A program made the translations under genes and the position numbers. A DNA stretch of 64,000 bases from Brasilonema angustatum HA4187-MV1 (GTDB taxonomy: Bacteria; Cyanobacteriota; Cyanobacteriia; Cyanobacteriales; Nostocaceae): contig JAHHGV010000001.1 in NCBI GenBank assembly GCA_019359695.1, positions 124,001-188,000 on the forward strand, read 5' to 3'. This document shows, one piece after another, positions 48,485-56,903 of this stretch. The first letter of the stretch is position 1. Each line of letters opens with the position of its first letter. The notes below the pieces were generated by a model that searched no databases, was not told where the DNA came from, and saw nothing but the letters and a program-made list of their open reading frames with translations.

Positions 48485-49534
48485 CTATTTTAGGTTTTTG
48501 TGAGCAGCCAAAATAATTTCTTCTGTTTCTTGCCAAGCAATACACCCATCTGTAACAGAAACGCCATATTGTAATTGCTCTCGATCACTAGGAATCTGTT
48601 GATGACCTTCATACAAATTGGATTCCAACATCATGCCAACTATTGATGTATTACCATCCACTATTTGTTGAATAATTTTTTCAAAAACAGAACTCTGTAA
48701 TTTATATTGTTTACTTGAATTGCCGTGACTACAGTCGATCACAATTCCCGGCGATAAATTTGCCTCTTTTAATTTTTCTTCTACCTGTTTGACATTCGCT
48801 GCATCAAAGTTAGGCTGACCATTACCGCCTCGCAAAATAACATGACCGTAGGCATTTCCTCTCGTTTTAAAGATGCTCACCTGTCCCTTTTTATTAATTC
48901 CTAAAAAGTTGTGAGGTTTCTGAGCTGATTGGAGAGCATTCAAAGCCACATTAATATTACCATCAGTGCCATTTTTAAAACCCACTGGCATTGAAAGTCC
49001 GCTTGCCATTTCGCGATGAGTTTGTGATTCGGTTGTGCGTGCTCCAATTGCAGACCACGTAATAAGTTCACTAATATACTGAGGTACTATAGGATCGAGT
49101 GCTTCTGTACCGATAGGTAATCCCAATTCCGCAATTTTTAGCAGTAAGGTACGTGCCATTAATAAACCTTTTTCGATCTGGAAAGAATCATCCATATCAG
49201 GATCATTAATTAATCCTTTCCATCCTACTGTTGTTCTTGGTTTTTCAAAATATACCCTCATGATAAGCAGCAGTTTATCCTGGACTCGCTCAGCAAGAAT
49301 TTTTAGTTTTTCTGAATATTCTATCGCTGCTTTTGTATCGTGGATAGAACATGGACCAACTACTATGAATTTTCTCCTGTCTTGAAAAGTTAGAATTTTT
49401 TCTAATTCCTCTCTAAATTGAAAAACTGTTTCTTTTGCTAAAGGTGTTAAAGGTAATCTCGATTTCAAATCATCTGGAGTTAATAAGGGTTGAAAACTTT
49501 CAATGTGAGTGTTAGATAATTTCTTGTTTTCCAT
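48485..49534 (-). CDS. 3-deoxy-7-phosphoheptulonate synthase, class I
   Basis: First step of the shikimate pathway: phosphoenolpyruvate plus erythrose 4-phosphate to DAHP. The 349-residue protein is of the AroF/G/H type: FIVVGPCSIHD, MRVYFEKPRTTVGWKGL, GARTTESQTHREMASGLSMP, VGFKNGTDG and VIDCSHGNSSK are all conserved, with metal and substrate residues intact. Which effector inhibits it cannot be read off. It is convergent to the lysozyme gene and lies downstream of menH on the same strand, 155 bp away. Confidence 0.95.
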   Translation of the reverse strand: MENKKLSNTHIESFQPLLTPDDLKSRLPLTPLAKETVFQFREELEKILTFQDRRKFIVVGPCSIHDTKAAIEYSEKLKILAERVQDKLLLIMRVYFEKPRTTVGWKGLINDPDMDDSFQIEKGLLMARTLLLKIAELGLPIGTEALDPIVPQYISELITWSAIGARTTESQTHREMASGLSMPVGFKNGTDGNINVALNALQSAQKPHNFLGINKKGQVSIFKTRGNAYGHVILRGGNGQPNFDAANVKQVEEKLKEANLSPGIVIDCSHGNSSKQYKLQSSVFEKIIQQIVDGNTSIVGMMLESNLYEGHQQIPSDREQLQYGVSVTDGCIAWQETEEIILAAHKNLK

Positions 49535-49689
49535 AAATTGCTTTTTTGGAAGTTTGCTACAAGTTGACTATTTCTTTTCATTGAATAGTATAACTCAATC
49601 ATCTGAAATTATTTCATGTCTTTCCTTTTTTTCTCTTGTCATATTTATTGATGATCGTCAAATGTGCAAGATGTGGGTGACGATGCTTT

Positions 49690-50526
49690 TCAAATGTTAT
49701 GCTTAGATAAAAAATATTGAAGATTCTCAACAAAAGCCTTAACATTTTCAAAATGAATATTATGTGCGGACGTCTGAATAACTTTTAGTTGGCAAGATTC
49801 ACAAATGTTAGTCATCTCTGTATTGACATCTATAAACTTTTCATCATATTCCCCTGCTAATAAAAGCACAGGGTTTTTATTTTTTTTCAGCATTTCCCAC
49901 AAAGAAGGTTGACATCCAGTACCCATAAACCGTAGTGATTTAGCTAACTCAATTGGATGATTTTGCAACCGGACTTCTAGAAGGCGATGAAATTGGGGAT
50001 GATCTTTAATTAAGCCAAAAATTTGTTGATTGTACCAATTGTAGACAAAGGTAACAAAATCATTTCTGCAAACACTTCTTTCTAATTTCCTGGCTATTTG
50101 CTCATCACGTTTAACTCGTTCTACTCGTTCTGCTTCTGTTAATAAACCAGGAGACGCTGATTCCAGAACAACTTTCGTGAAACGCTGAGGAAAATGCAGA
50201 GTCAGGTATAAAGCTAATCTCCCACCCATTGAATATCCAACCAAAAAGCATTTGGTAATTTTTAAATTATCCAGTAAGTTGATTACAGTATCAGCAGTGT
50301 TTGGCATTGTATACCACTCATCACCACACAAAACTTTAGTTTTTCCATGTCCAGGAAGGTCAACTGTCAAACAGTAAAAATCATCACATAGTAATGAAAT
50401 GGCTTCATCAAATTCATGACTGTTCCCCATGAATCCGTGCAAAAAAAGAATCAGTGGTTGATCTGGATTACCACTGAACGAATAATGAAATTGATAATCT
50501 TCATTCGTTTTTGATTTGGAAAGCAT
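49690..50526 (-). CDS. menH: MenH-like alpha/beta hydrolase (SHCHC synthase)
   Basis: MenH removes pyruvate from SEPHCHC in the menaquinone/phylloquinone pathway. The 278-residue protein has the oxyanion motif FLHGFMGNSHEF, VDLPGHGKT, the nucleophile elbow LVGYSMGGRLALY with its Ser, VLESASPGLLTEAERVERVK (typical of MenH) and a final catalytic His in SAHNIHFEN. In cyanobacteria this pathway makes phylloquinone for photosystem I. It starts six bases after the InrS-like gene ends, so the two are probably one transcript. A general esterase is a less likely alternative. Confidence 0.85.
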   Translation of the reverse strand: MLSKSKTNEDYQFHYSFSGNPDQPLILFLHGFMGNSHEFDEAISLLCDDFYCLTVDLPGHGKTKVLCGDEWYTMPNTADTVINLLDNLKITKCFLVGYSMGGRLALYLTLHFPQRFTKVVLESASPGLLTEAERVERVKRDEQIARKLERSVCRNDFVTFVYNWYNQQIFGLIKDHPQFHRLLEVRLQNHPIELAKSLRFMGTGCQPSLWEMLKKNKNPVLLLAGEYDEKFIDVNTEMTNICESCQLKVIQTSAHNIHFENVKAFVENLQYFLSKHNI

Positions 50527-50532
50527 GTGTGT

Positions 50533-50931
50533 TTATAAAAATCTATCTAAAGCAGCTTTAAGTTGTTCCAGTTCAACTTCAATATTGCCTTCTTTTGCAG
50601 CTCTTGCGATACACTCTGTTAAATGTTCATCCAAGACAATCCGTGCTACCCGATCCAATGCTCCCCGTACTGCAGCAATTTGTAGTAAAACATCAGGACA
50701 AGGGCTACTTTGCTGCACCATTGTCTTGACCCCGCGAATGTGCCCTTCTATACGCGAAAGCCGATTGACGATTCGCCGCAGAGATTCTTCACTATGAACG
50801 TGAGCATGAACAGAATGTTCATGGTTATGAAGATGCTGTGTATTATCTTTGTGTGTATCCTCAAGGAGGAAATCCTCATCCTGCCCAGATGTGGATGAAG
50901 ATTGTTTTGTTGATCTGTTCGATCCATTCAT
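50533..50931 (-). CDS. CsoR/RcnR family metal sensor, InrS-like
   Basis: DNA-binding repressor of the DUF156 family that responds to Cu, Ni or Co. The 132-residue protein has the all-helical core (ESLRRIVNRLSRIEGHIRGV, about 49-68) and the ligand set C78, H103, C107 (Cys-x24-His-x3-Cys), the same spacing as CsoR and the nickel sensor InrS. The N-terminus (27-47) is His-rich (HLHNHEHSVHAHVHSEE), a feature of InrS-like sensors. The nearby metal-exporter target gene is absent; instead it is followed by menH six bases downstream. The metal is inferred, nickel being the most likely. Confidence 0.87.
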   Translation of the reverse strand: MNGSNRSTKQSSSTSGQDEDFLLEDTHKDNTQHLHNHEHSVHAHVHSEESLRRIVNRLSRIEGHIRGVKTMVQQSSPCPDVLLQIAAVRGALDRVARIVLDEHLTECIARAAKEGNIEVELEQLKAALDRFL

Positions 50932-51210
50932 AGGTTTGTGTTGAGGTGCTGCCAGTAAATAAGATCCTAACCTAGAGCACAGAGGAGGGGACGAGGGAAA
51001 TGAGGAAGATGAGGAAAATGACCAATCTTATCTGAAAATGTCCTAAATTAAAGAATAAATCCCAGATTTTCAACGATTAAGGAGGAAGCGCGAAACATCA
51101 AGCCATAAACAAAGTCAATAAATATTCGTTATCACAAAACCTGTAAAAATAGCATAGAGAAATTTTTCACAATAGAAACAACAATTAGGCTGAAATATAA
51201 GGTTGTGGTT
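50932..51210. other. Spacer between metal sensor and protease genes
   Basis: Includes a GA-rich STRR (about 50982-51016, units like GAGGAAGAT) and AT-rich DNA. It separates divergent genes and must hold both promoters. Confidence 0.4.
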
Positions 51211-52419
51211 ATGCGATTTTCCAAACGACTCCGGTCAATACGCCAACTAAGTACTCATGTGTTAGCCGTAATTTTGGGAGTTTTGCTAACTGTTGGCACT
51301 CTGCAAGTCTCACCCTCCCAAGCAGAACCAGCACCGAGTTATGTGAGTGCTGATTCACAACTTGTTGCTCAGAAATCACCAGCCACTGCTGCTATTGGTA
51401 GCAGTAGCTTTGTGACAGCAGCAGTAAATCGCGTTGGACCAGCAGTTGTGAGGATAGACACTGAGCGTACAATTACCCGACGCTCTGATCCATTCTTTGA
51501 CGATCCCTTTTTCCGGCGATTTTTTGGTAACGGTTCACCACAGCAGTTGCCCCCCGAGCAATTACGTGGTCTTGGTTCTGGCTTTATCATTGATAAGAGT
51601 GGGTTAATTCTGACGAATGCTCATGTAGTCGATAAGGCTGATAAAGTAACTGTCCGCCTCAAAGACGGACGCAGCTTTGAAGGAAAGGTACAAGGCGTTG
51701 ATGAAGTGACTGATTTGGCGGTAGTCAAAATTAACGCTGGTGCTGATTTACCAATTGCACCCTTGGGTTCTTCAACTAAGGTACAAGTGGGTGACTGGGC
51801 GATCGCAGTTGGTAACCCCTTAGGATTAGATAACACCGTTACTTTAGGAATTATCAGCACCCTCAGACGTTCCAGTAGTCTAGTTGGCATTGGTAACAAA
51901 CGCCTAGATTTCATTCAAACCGACGCCGCTATCAACCCTGGTAACTCTGGTGGACCACTGGTGAATGCTCAAGGTGAAGTCATTGGTATCAACACAGCTA
52001 TTCGTGGTGACGCAACGGGTATTGGGTTTGCCATTCCTATTGATAAAGCTAAAACAGTTGCAACTAAACTGGAACGAGGAGAAACAATTGCTCACCCATT
52101 CATAGGTGTGCAAATGCAAGAGATAACCCCCGAATTGGCAAGACAATTCAACTCTAACCCTAATTCTCCGATTCAATTGCCAGAAATTGATGGCGTTTTA
52201 GTCATGCAAGTGGTGCCCAATTCACCAGCCGCAACTGCGGGAATACGTCCGGGAGATGTGATTCTTGAGGTTGATCGACAGCCCGTCACAAAAGGCACAC
52301 AGTTGCTTGACATTGTAGAAAATAGTCGTGTAGGTCAGCAATTGCAGTTAAAAGTCCAAAGGGGTAACCGGACACAACAGCTATCGATACGTACTGTTCA
52401 ACTGCAAAATCCCTCTTAA
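51211..52419 (+). CDS. HtrA/Deg family serine protease with PDZ domain
   Basis: Periplasmic or thylakoid-lumen protease and chaperone for damaged proteins. The 402-residue protein has an N-terminal signal (THVLAVILGVLLTVGTLQV, cut near SQAEPAP), the trypsin-like domain with triad H138 (LTNAHVV), D168 (VTDLAVVKI) and S246 (GNSGGPL), and one PDZ domain (about 295-390; GVLVMQVVPNSPAATAGIRP). Cyanobacteria have three such proteins (HtrA, HhoA, HhoB); I cannot say which. ATG at 51211 is preferred to GTG at 51205 because AAGG lies eight bases before it. Confidence 0.93.
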   Translation: MRFSKRLRSIRQLSTHVLAVILGVLLTVGTLQVSPSQAEPAPSYVSADSQLVAQKSPATAAIGSSSFVTAAVNRVGPAVVRIDTERTITRRSDPFFDDPFFRRFFGNGSPQQLPPEQLRGLGSGFIIDKSGLILTNAHVVDKADKVTVRLKDGRSFEGKVQGVDEVTDLAVVKINAGADLPIAPLGSSTKVQVGDWAIAVGNPLGLDNTVTLGIISTLRRSSSLVGIGNKRLDFIQTDAAINPGNSGGPLVNAQGEVIGINTAIRGDATGIGFAIPIDKAKTVATKLERGETIAHPFIGVQMQEITPELARQFNSNPNSPIQLPEIDGVLVMQVVPNSPAATAGIRPGDVILEVDRQPVTKGTQLLDIVENSRVGQQLQLKVQRGNRTQQLSIRTVQLQNPS

Positions 52420-52424
52420 CTCAT

Positions 52425-52478
52425 CTCCCGGCTTTTTATGAAATTAAACGGAGTGAAAATTTCATAAAAAGCCGGGAG
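52425..52478 (+). terminator. Strong hairpin downstream of the protease gene
   Basis: Perfect 21-bp stem: CTCCCGGCTTTTTATGAAATT (52425-52445) pairs with 52458-52478, loop of 12 bases. It starts six bases after the stop codon. The T run lies inside the stem, so it may act in both directions or stabilise the mRNA end. Confidence 0.8.
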
Positions 52479-52846
52479 AAATCGAAGTCATTAGTCATAT
52501 CAAGTCCGGTTGATTAGTTATTATTCCTAAATCTATGCAGAAACCGAAAACCCTTTCTCCGGTGCTCCGTTCCCCCTGCTCCCTTGCAGTCTTAATGATA
52601 AGTCTTTAACCGGACACGATGATATCATTAGTCCTTTGTCACTAGTATGTTTTATGCCTACGGCACGCTAGCCCCGGAGGGGGCCGGAGCTAACGCGAAC
52701 ACGAAAATCGTGCTTTTTCTTACTAATGACTATTGACTAATGACTAATGACTAAGACGACGTAGCGACGATTCCTCCCACTCCGCGCGTGGGATGGGCTT
52801 TCTCCTCGTCTTCTGGTAAAAATTTTTAAATTCTAGACTGTAAAAG
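52479..52846. other. Spacer with repeats
   Basis: Holds the second copy of ATATCAAGTCCGGTTGATTA (52497-52516), a related TAACCGGACAC (52608-52618), a repeat-like GC block (52650-52710) and an ACTAATG-type STRR (about 52727-52754). No gene is supported. Confidence 0.6.
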
Positions 52847-52875
52847 CCCAGCTTTTTGAAGAAGCTGGGTTTTTT
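52847..52875. terminator. Bidirectional terminator
   Basis: Stem CCCAGCTT / AAGCTGGG (52847-52854, 52862-52869) followed by six T on the plus strand; on the minus strand it lies right after the SRPBCC gene stop and is followed by GCTTTTAC. It fits the convergent arrangement of the two genes. Confidence 0.8.
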
Positions 52876-52876
52876 G

Positions 52877-53263
52877 TCAAGGTTTTTTCTTTACCAGAAA
52901 CTGACGCAAACTCAACAAACTTAAAGTTTGTCCCAAAGAAAGCGGTAAAATTGTCACTCCCTCTAGACGAGACTGTACCCAACCTTCTCCCCAGTACCAT
53001 TCATGAAACCCATCTATTCCTTGAGAGAGTAACAAGCGTAAACAGTTAGGACGTGCCACATCTACTTGATGATGAATCGAGAGTGGTCCAATCTGGGTAG
53101 TATACTCAACTCCAGAATGGAGTTCTTCTGGGATTCCAGTAGCAAAGCGACCTGTGGGCAGCCATTTTTCTAGTTCCGTAGGACGCAGCAGACTGTCGCG
53201 AATTGCACTGAAGGATGCATCCACTTCTATCCGTATTTGGCTTTGTTGATAATTACCTAACAT
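52877..53263 (-). CDS. SRPBCC / START-like domain protein
   Basis: The 128-residue product starts NYQQSQIRIEVDASFSAIRD and continues with ELEKWLPTGRF, FHEWYWGEGWVQSRLEGV, the pattern of a lipid- or cofactor-binding helix-grip fold. The ligand is unknown. The frame opens upstream to 53401, but the extra 46 residues are basic and unlike the family, so the ATG at 53263 is chosen. No strong Shine-Dalgarno supports this, so the start is uncertain. Confidence 0.7.
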   Translation of the reverse strand: MLGNYQQSQIRIEVDASFSAIRDSLLRPTELEKWLPTGRFATGIPEELHSGVEYTTQIGPLSIHHQVDVARPNCLRLLLSQGIDGFHEWYWGEGWVQSRLEGVTILPLSLGQTLSLLSLRQFLVKKKP

Positions 53264-53659
53264 TTTTCGAGGATTACGGGAAGCATGAGAGAGTGTTTTT
53301 TTAGTATAACGAACCGCATTGATGCTTCTTGATGGCGCGAAGTCCACGATTACTAAAAGATTTCTACAACGTGTCATTAGCGACACCTTTCTAGTCAACA
53401 CTACGAAGAACCAAAAGCGATATCGTGATGTTTCGCTGATTGCGGATTAAGGAGTTGTAATTTATTTCAACATCCTTGCACAGTAAGCACAAAAGATATG
53501 CAAATACAACATGTATTCACTAAGTTAGTGCACTGACTCCAACCCACTCATTACCCACGTGTTTAAGTTAAGTTAAGTTTTGTTATACTAAAATAATTAT
53601 CTTTCGGTGCTTTTTGCACAGGAAATTTCGGTAAGAAATTAAAGGTATAGGTTTTTTTC
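53264..53659. other. Divergent spacer before hslO
   Basis: AT-rich with TTAAGTTAAGTTAAG repeats around 53565-53579. Promoters for the SRPBCC and hslO genes are expected. The GTG/ATG-rich ORF tail within 53264-53401 is discussed with the SRPBCC gene. Confidence 0.35.
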
Positions 53660-54565
53660 ATGGCGGATCAATTAATTCGCGCCACTGCAGCACAAGGTGG
53701 TATTCGTGCAGTTGGTGCAATAACTACACGCTTGACAGAAGAAGCAAGAAATAGACATAAGCTTTCTTATGTAGCAACGGCTGCGCTAGGTCGAACGATG
53801 ACAGCAGGCTTGCTGATGGCTTCTAGTATGAAACGGGCTGGATCTAGAGTTAATGTCCGAGTTAAAGGTGATGGACCTTTAGGTGGTATATTAATAGACG
53901 CAGGACTAGATGGAACAGTACGCGGTTACGTGGAAAATTCATCTGTAGAACTGCCTCCCAATAGTAAAGGTAAGCTTGACGTTGGTGGTGCAGTTGGTAA
54001 AGGTTTTCTTTACGTAGTCCGCGACATTGGATATGGGTATCCTTACTCTAGTACGGTGGAGCTTGTTTCTGGTGAGATAGGGGACGACGTGGCTCATTAC
54101 CTCATCAGTTCGGAACAAACACCTTCAGCGGTAGTATTAGGCGTGTTCGTAGGAGCAAACGGAGTGACAGCAGCCGGAGGATTACTGGTACAAGTATTGC
54201 CTAAAGCCGCTAGAGATGAAGCTCTAGTGGAAACTTTGGAATCACGAGTCGCCGCACTATCAGGATTTACACCTTTGTTGCAAGCAGGGAAATCCTTGAC
54301 AGACATCTTTGGTGATTTACTGGGAGATATGGGAGTTGCGATCTTTCCGGAAACCCAAATTTTACGTTACCACTGCGGTTGCTCCTTTGACCGCGTGCTA
54401 GGAGCACTCAAAATGTTGGGTGAAGCAGAACTACAAGACATGATTGTTAAAGATAATGGGGCGGAAGCAACTTGCGATTTTTGTGGTACAGTTTACCAGG
54501 CAAGTCGAGATGACTTGGCTCAACTGGTTGTAGATTTGCAAGCAGAAGCTTCAGCCGGGGTGTAA
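53660..54565 (+). CDS. hslO: Hsp33 redox-regulated chaperonin
   Basis: Holdase activated by oxidation, protecting proteins from aggregation in oxidative stress. The 301-residue protein matches the family along its length (DQLIRATAAQGGIRAVGA, ATAALGRTMTAGLLMASSMK, GDGPLGGILIDAGLDG) and has the C-terminal zinc-thiol switch with C239 and C241 (CGC) and C272 and C275 (CDFC), spaced as in other Hsp33 proteins. All four cysteines are present. Read alone, upstream of the membrane repeat protein, 160 bp away. Confidence 0.97.
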   Translation: MADQLIRATAAQGGIRAVGAITTRLTEEARNRHKLSYVATAALGRTMTAGLLMASSMKRAGSRVNVRVKGDGPLGGILIDAGLDGTVRGYVENSSVELPPNSKGKLDVGGAVGKGFLYVVRDIGYGYPYSSTVELVSGEIGDDVAHYLISSEQTPSAVVLGVFVGANGVTAAGGLLVQVLPKAARDEALVETLESRVAALSGFTPLLQAGKSLTDIFGDLLGDMGVAIFPETQILRYHCGCSFDRVLGALKMLGEAELQDMIVKDNGAEATCDFCGTVYQASRDDLAQLVVDLQAEASAGV

Positions 54566-54727
54566 AGTATAAAAGAAAACTTTTTATCTAGCATATACAT
54601 GATATGAGTGGAGGACATATCATCATGTAAGAAGTAACTTCATCCAGAAGGAAAGTTACGATGGCAGGGACGAAACTTTGGAGCTATAACAGATCGCTAA
54701 AGTTAATTGTTTATTTTGGTGTGAGAG

Positions 54728-56833
54728 ATGACAGAGCGGGATATGCCAGAAAGTTGGTTACCAGGCAAAGCAAGAGAGCCAGATAACAATATGACTAGAG
54801 GATACCGAAGGCAAGAATCTAGTGAAACACATACGTCTGGAGTCGCAACAACCAGTTATATCATCGATTCTGTGAAAGGCTCAAAAGAAAATGATTCGGA
54901 CCAACTGTCTCTAGATAAAGAGTCCCAAGAAATAGTACCAGTCAGTAAAAGTTCTTGGACATTGCCTAAATGGACGAAATCGTGGGTGTTGTGGACGTTA
55001 CTGTTAGCGTTGGTTCCTAGCGGAATAGCCTTTATGGCAACAGCAATGTTACTCAAGCTGCCATCTGCGCCTAACTGTCCATCGATTTTCTGGCCATTGG
55101 CTAGTGCTTCGGTACGGCTAAATTGCGCTCAGTTGGCAGCTTCTAAGCAAACGGTAAAAGACCTTCTCCAAGCGATCGCCCTAGTCAAAGAACTGCCAAA
55201 AAATCACCCGCTTCGTGGAGAAATTGACCGTTTAATAGAAGATTGGTCACGGGAGATTCTGCAATTAGCAGACCAGAGTTTCCAGGCAGGTCGGCTAGAC
55301 GAAGCGATCGCAACAGCTCGCCAGGTTCCAAAAGAGGAATCCGCTTATCGATTGGTGGAGCCAAAAATTTCCAAATGGCAATCCATCTGGTCAACAGCAG
55401 AAGGCATTTACACTGAAGCAGAAGCCCAAATGCGGGACGAAAAATGGCATCAAGCGTTCATGTTAGCTTCTAGATTGTTGCGTGTAGATAATACATACTG
55501 GTCGATGACGAAATATGACCAGTTGAATCGATTAATTGTCAGCGCCCGAGAAGATGGTGAGCAGTTAGGAAAAGCGAAAACTTTAGCCGAAAGCAAAACA
55601 GTCGATAATCTCCTCAAAGCCATTAAGGTGGCAGAGTCGATACGGCAGGACAGTTACGTTTATCCCAAAGCCCAGCAAGCTCTTTCGGAATTTGGAGATA
55701 AAATGCTTGAGTTGGCACAGGCAAAACTGGACGGACGAAATCCAGACCAAGCTATCTTGATAGCCCAAAAAATTCCCCCCAGCACTGGACACAATAAGGA
55801 CATACAAGACTTTATTGCTTTATCTGAAGCGCAAAGGAGTGCATGGTTAGGGACAACAGCCGGTCTAGAAACAGCAATTGCCCAAGCTCAACAAATAGAG
55901 GCAACCAGACCAAAATATGAAAAAGCGCAAGAACTTATTGCTAGCTGGCAACTAGAAATTCAAGATGTCGCCCATTTGGAAAAAGCAAGAACTCTGGCAA
56001 GCCTTGGTTCAGTTAAAGATTTTGCAGCAGCTATCACTGAAGCACAACTAATTCCAGAAGGCAACCCTCGTGCAGAGCAAGCAAAAAAAGAAATTGGTGG
56101 TTGGGTTGCTCAAATACAGACAATCGAAGACCGTCCGTATTTGGATCGAGCTGATCAAATGGCAATGCTTGAGGATGTTAACTCTCTACAAGCGGCGATC
56201 GCACAGGCAAGTCAAGTTCGACGAGGTCGTGCATTGTATCCAGAAGCACGAAGAAAAATTGGGAATTGGACAGCAAAGATTCAAACTACTCAAGACCAGC
56301 CCTACTTAGACCAAGCAAAAAGCTTAGCTGACAGTGGCGATTTACCCTCTGCTATTGCAACAGCTCAACAAATCCGCTCAGGACGAGCACTTTCTGGTGA
56401 AGCACAAACAGTTATAGATCAGTGGCAAGGACAAATTCGTGCAAAACAAAATTGGAACAAAGCACGAGAAATCGCAGTTACCGGAACTCCGGAAGCTTTG
56501 GCACAAGCAATTAGGCTAGCAAACAGAGTACCGGATAATAGCATCCTACACAGTGATGCAAGTATCGCCATTGACCAATGGAGTCAGCAATTGTTGGATA
56601 TAGCTCGTGCTCAAGGAGAATCTAATATTCCTAGAGCTATTGAGACAGCCAGACTGATTCCAAGAGGAACTGATGCCTATAGTGCTGCACGAGAACAAAT
56701 TAGAGCATGGCAAGAATATCTCAATCCTCAGCCACAAGAAGTTCCACAGGAACAATCTCAACAACAACCTACACAAGAACAATCTCAACAAGAATCTTTG
56801 CCTGAGCAACCAAGGGTGATCGAAGGACAGTAA
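54728..56833 (+). CDS. Single-pass membrane protein with helical repeats
   Basis: The 701-residue protein has a polar N-terminus (1-80), one membrane helix (about 87-110, VLWTLLLALVPSGIAFMA) and a long part of helical, TPR-like repeats with recurring patterns AIATARQVP, AIAQAQQIE, AITEAQLIP, AIAQASQVR and AIATAQQIR. A Gln/Glu/Pro-rich tail ends it. The family occurs in cyanobacteria and is often labelled chromosome segregation ATPase, but no ATPase motif is visible, so that name is not supported. Cytoplasmic or periplasmic location of the repeats is not clear; they follow the single helix, so they are probably on the far side. Confidence 0.75.
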   Translation: MTERDMPESWLPGKAREPDNNMTRGYRRQESSETHTSGVATTSYIIDSVKGSKENDSDQLSLDKESQEIVPVSKSSWTLPKWTKSWVLWTLLLALVPSGIAFMATAMLLKLPSAPNCPSIFWPLASASVRLNCAQLAASKQTVKDLLQAIALVKELPKNHPLRGEIDRLIEDWSREILQLADQSFQAGRLDEAIATARQVPKEESAYRLVEPKISKWQSIWSTAEGIYTEAEAQMRDEKWHQAFMLASRLLRVDNTYWSMTKYDQLNRLIVSAREDGEQLGKAKTLAESKTVDNLLKAIKVAESIRQDSYVYPKAQQALSEFGDKMLELAQAKLDGRNPDQAILIAQKIPPSTGHNKDIQDFIALSEAQRSAWLGTTAGLETAIAQAQQIEATRPKYEKAQELIASWQLEIQDVAHLEKARTLASLGSVKDFAAAITEAQLIPEGNPRAEQAKKEIGGWVAQIQTIEDRPYLDRADQMAMLEDVNSLQAAIAQASQVRRGRALYPEARRKIGNWTAKIQTTQDQPYLDQAKSLADSGDLPSAIATAQQIRSGRALSGEAQTVIDQWQGQIRAKQNWNKAREIAVTGTPEALAQAIRLANRVPDNSILHSDASIAIDQWSQQLLDIARAQGESNIPRAIETARLIPRGTDAYSAAREQIRAWQEYLNPQPQEVPQEQSQQQPTQEQSQQESLPEQPRVIEGQ

Positions 56834-56903
56834 TATCAAATTTGCACATACAATAAAGTTCTGTGTAGGCTTGGTAACCGAAAGTCACAGCTTGTGAAAC
56901 ACA

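Noticed and set aside
53264-53401. N-terminal extension of the SRPBCC gene
   Set aside because: Basic, unconserved-looking residues ahead of a start that fits the domain boundary.
54728-56833. Chromosome segregation ATPase
   Set aside because: This common label is not supported: no Walker motifs or SMC hinge are visible, only helical repeats.
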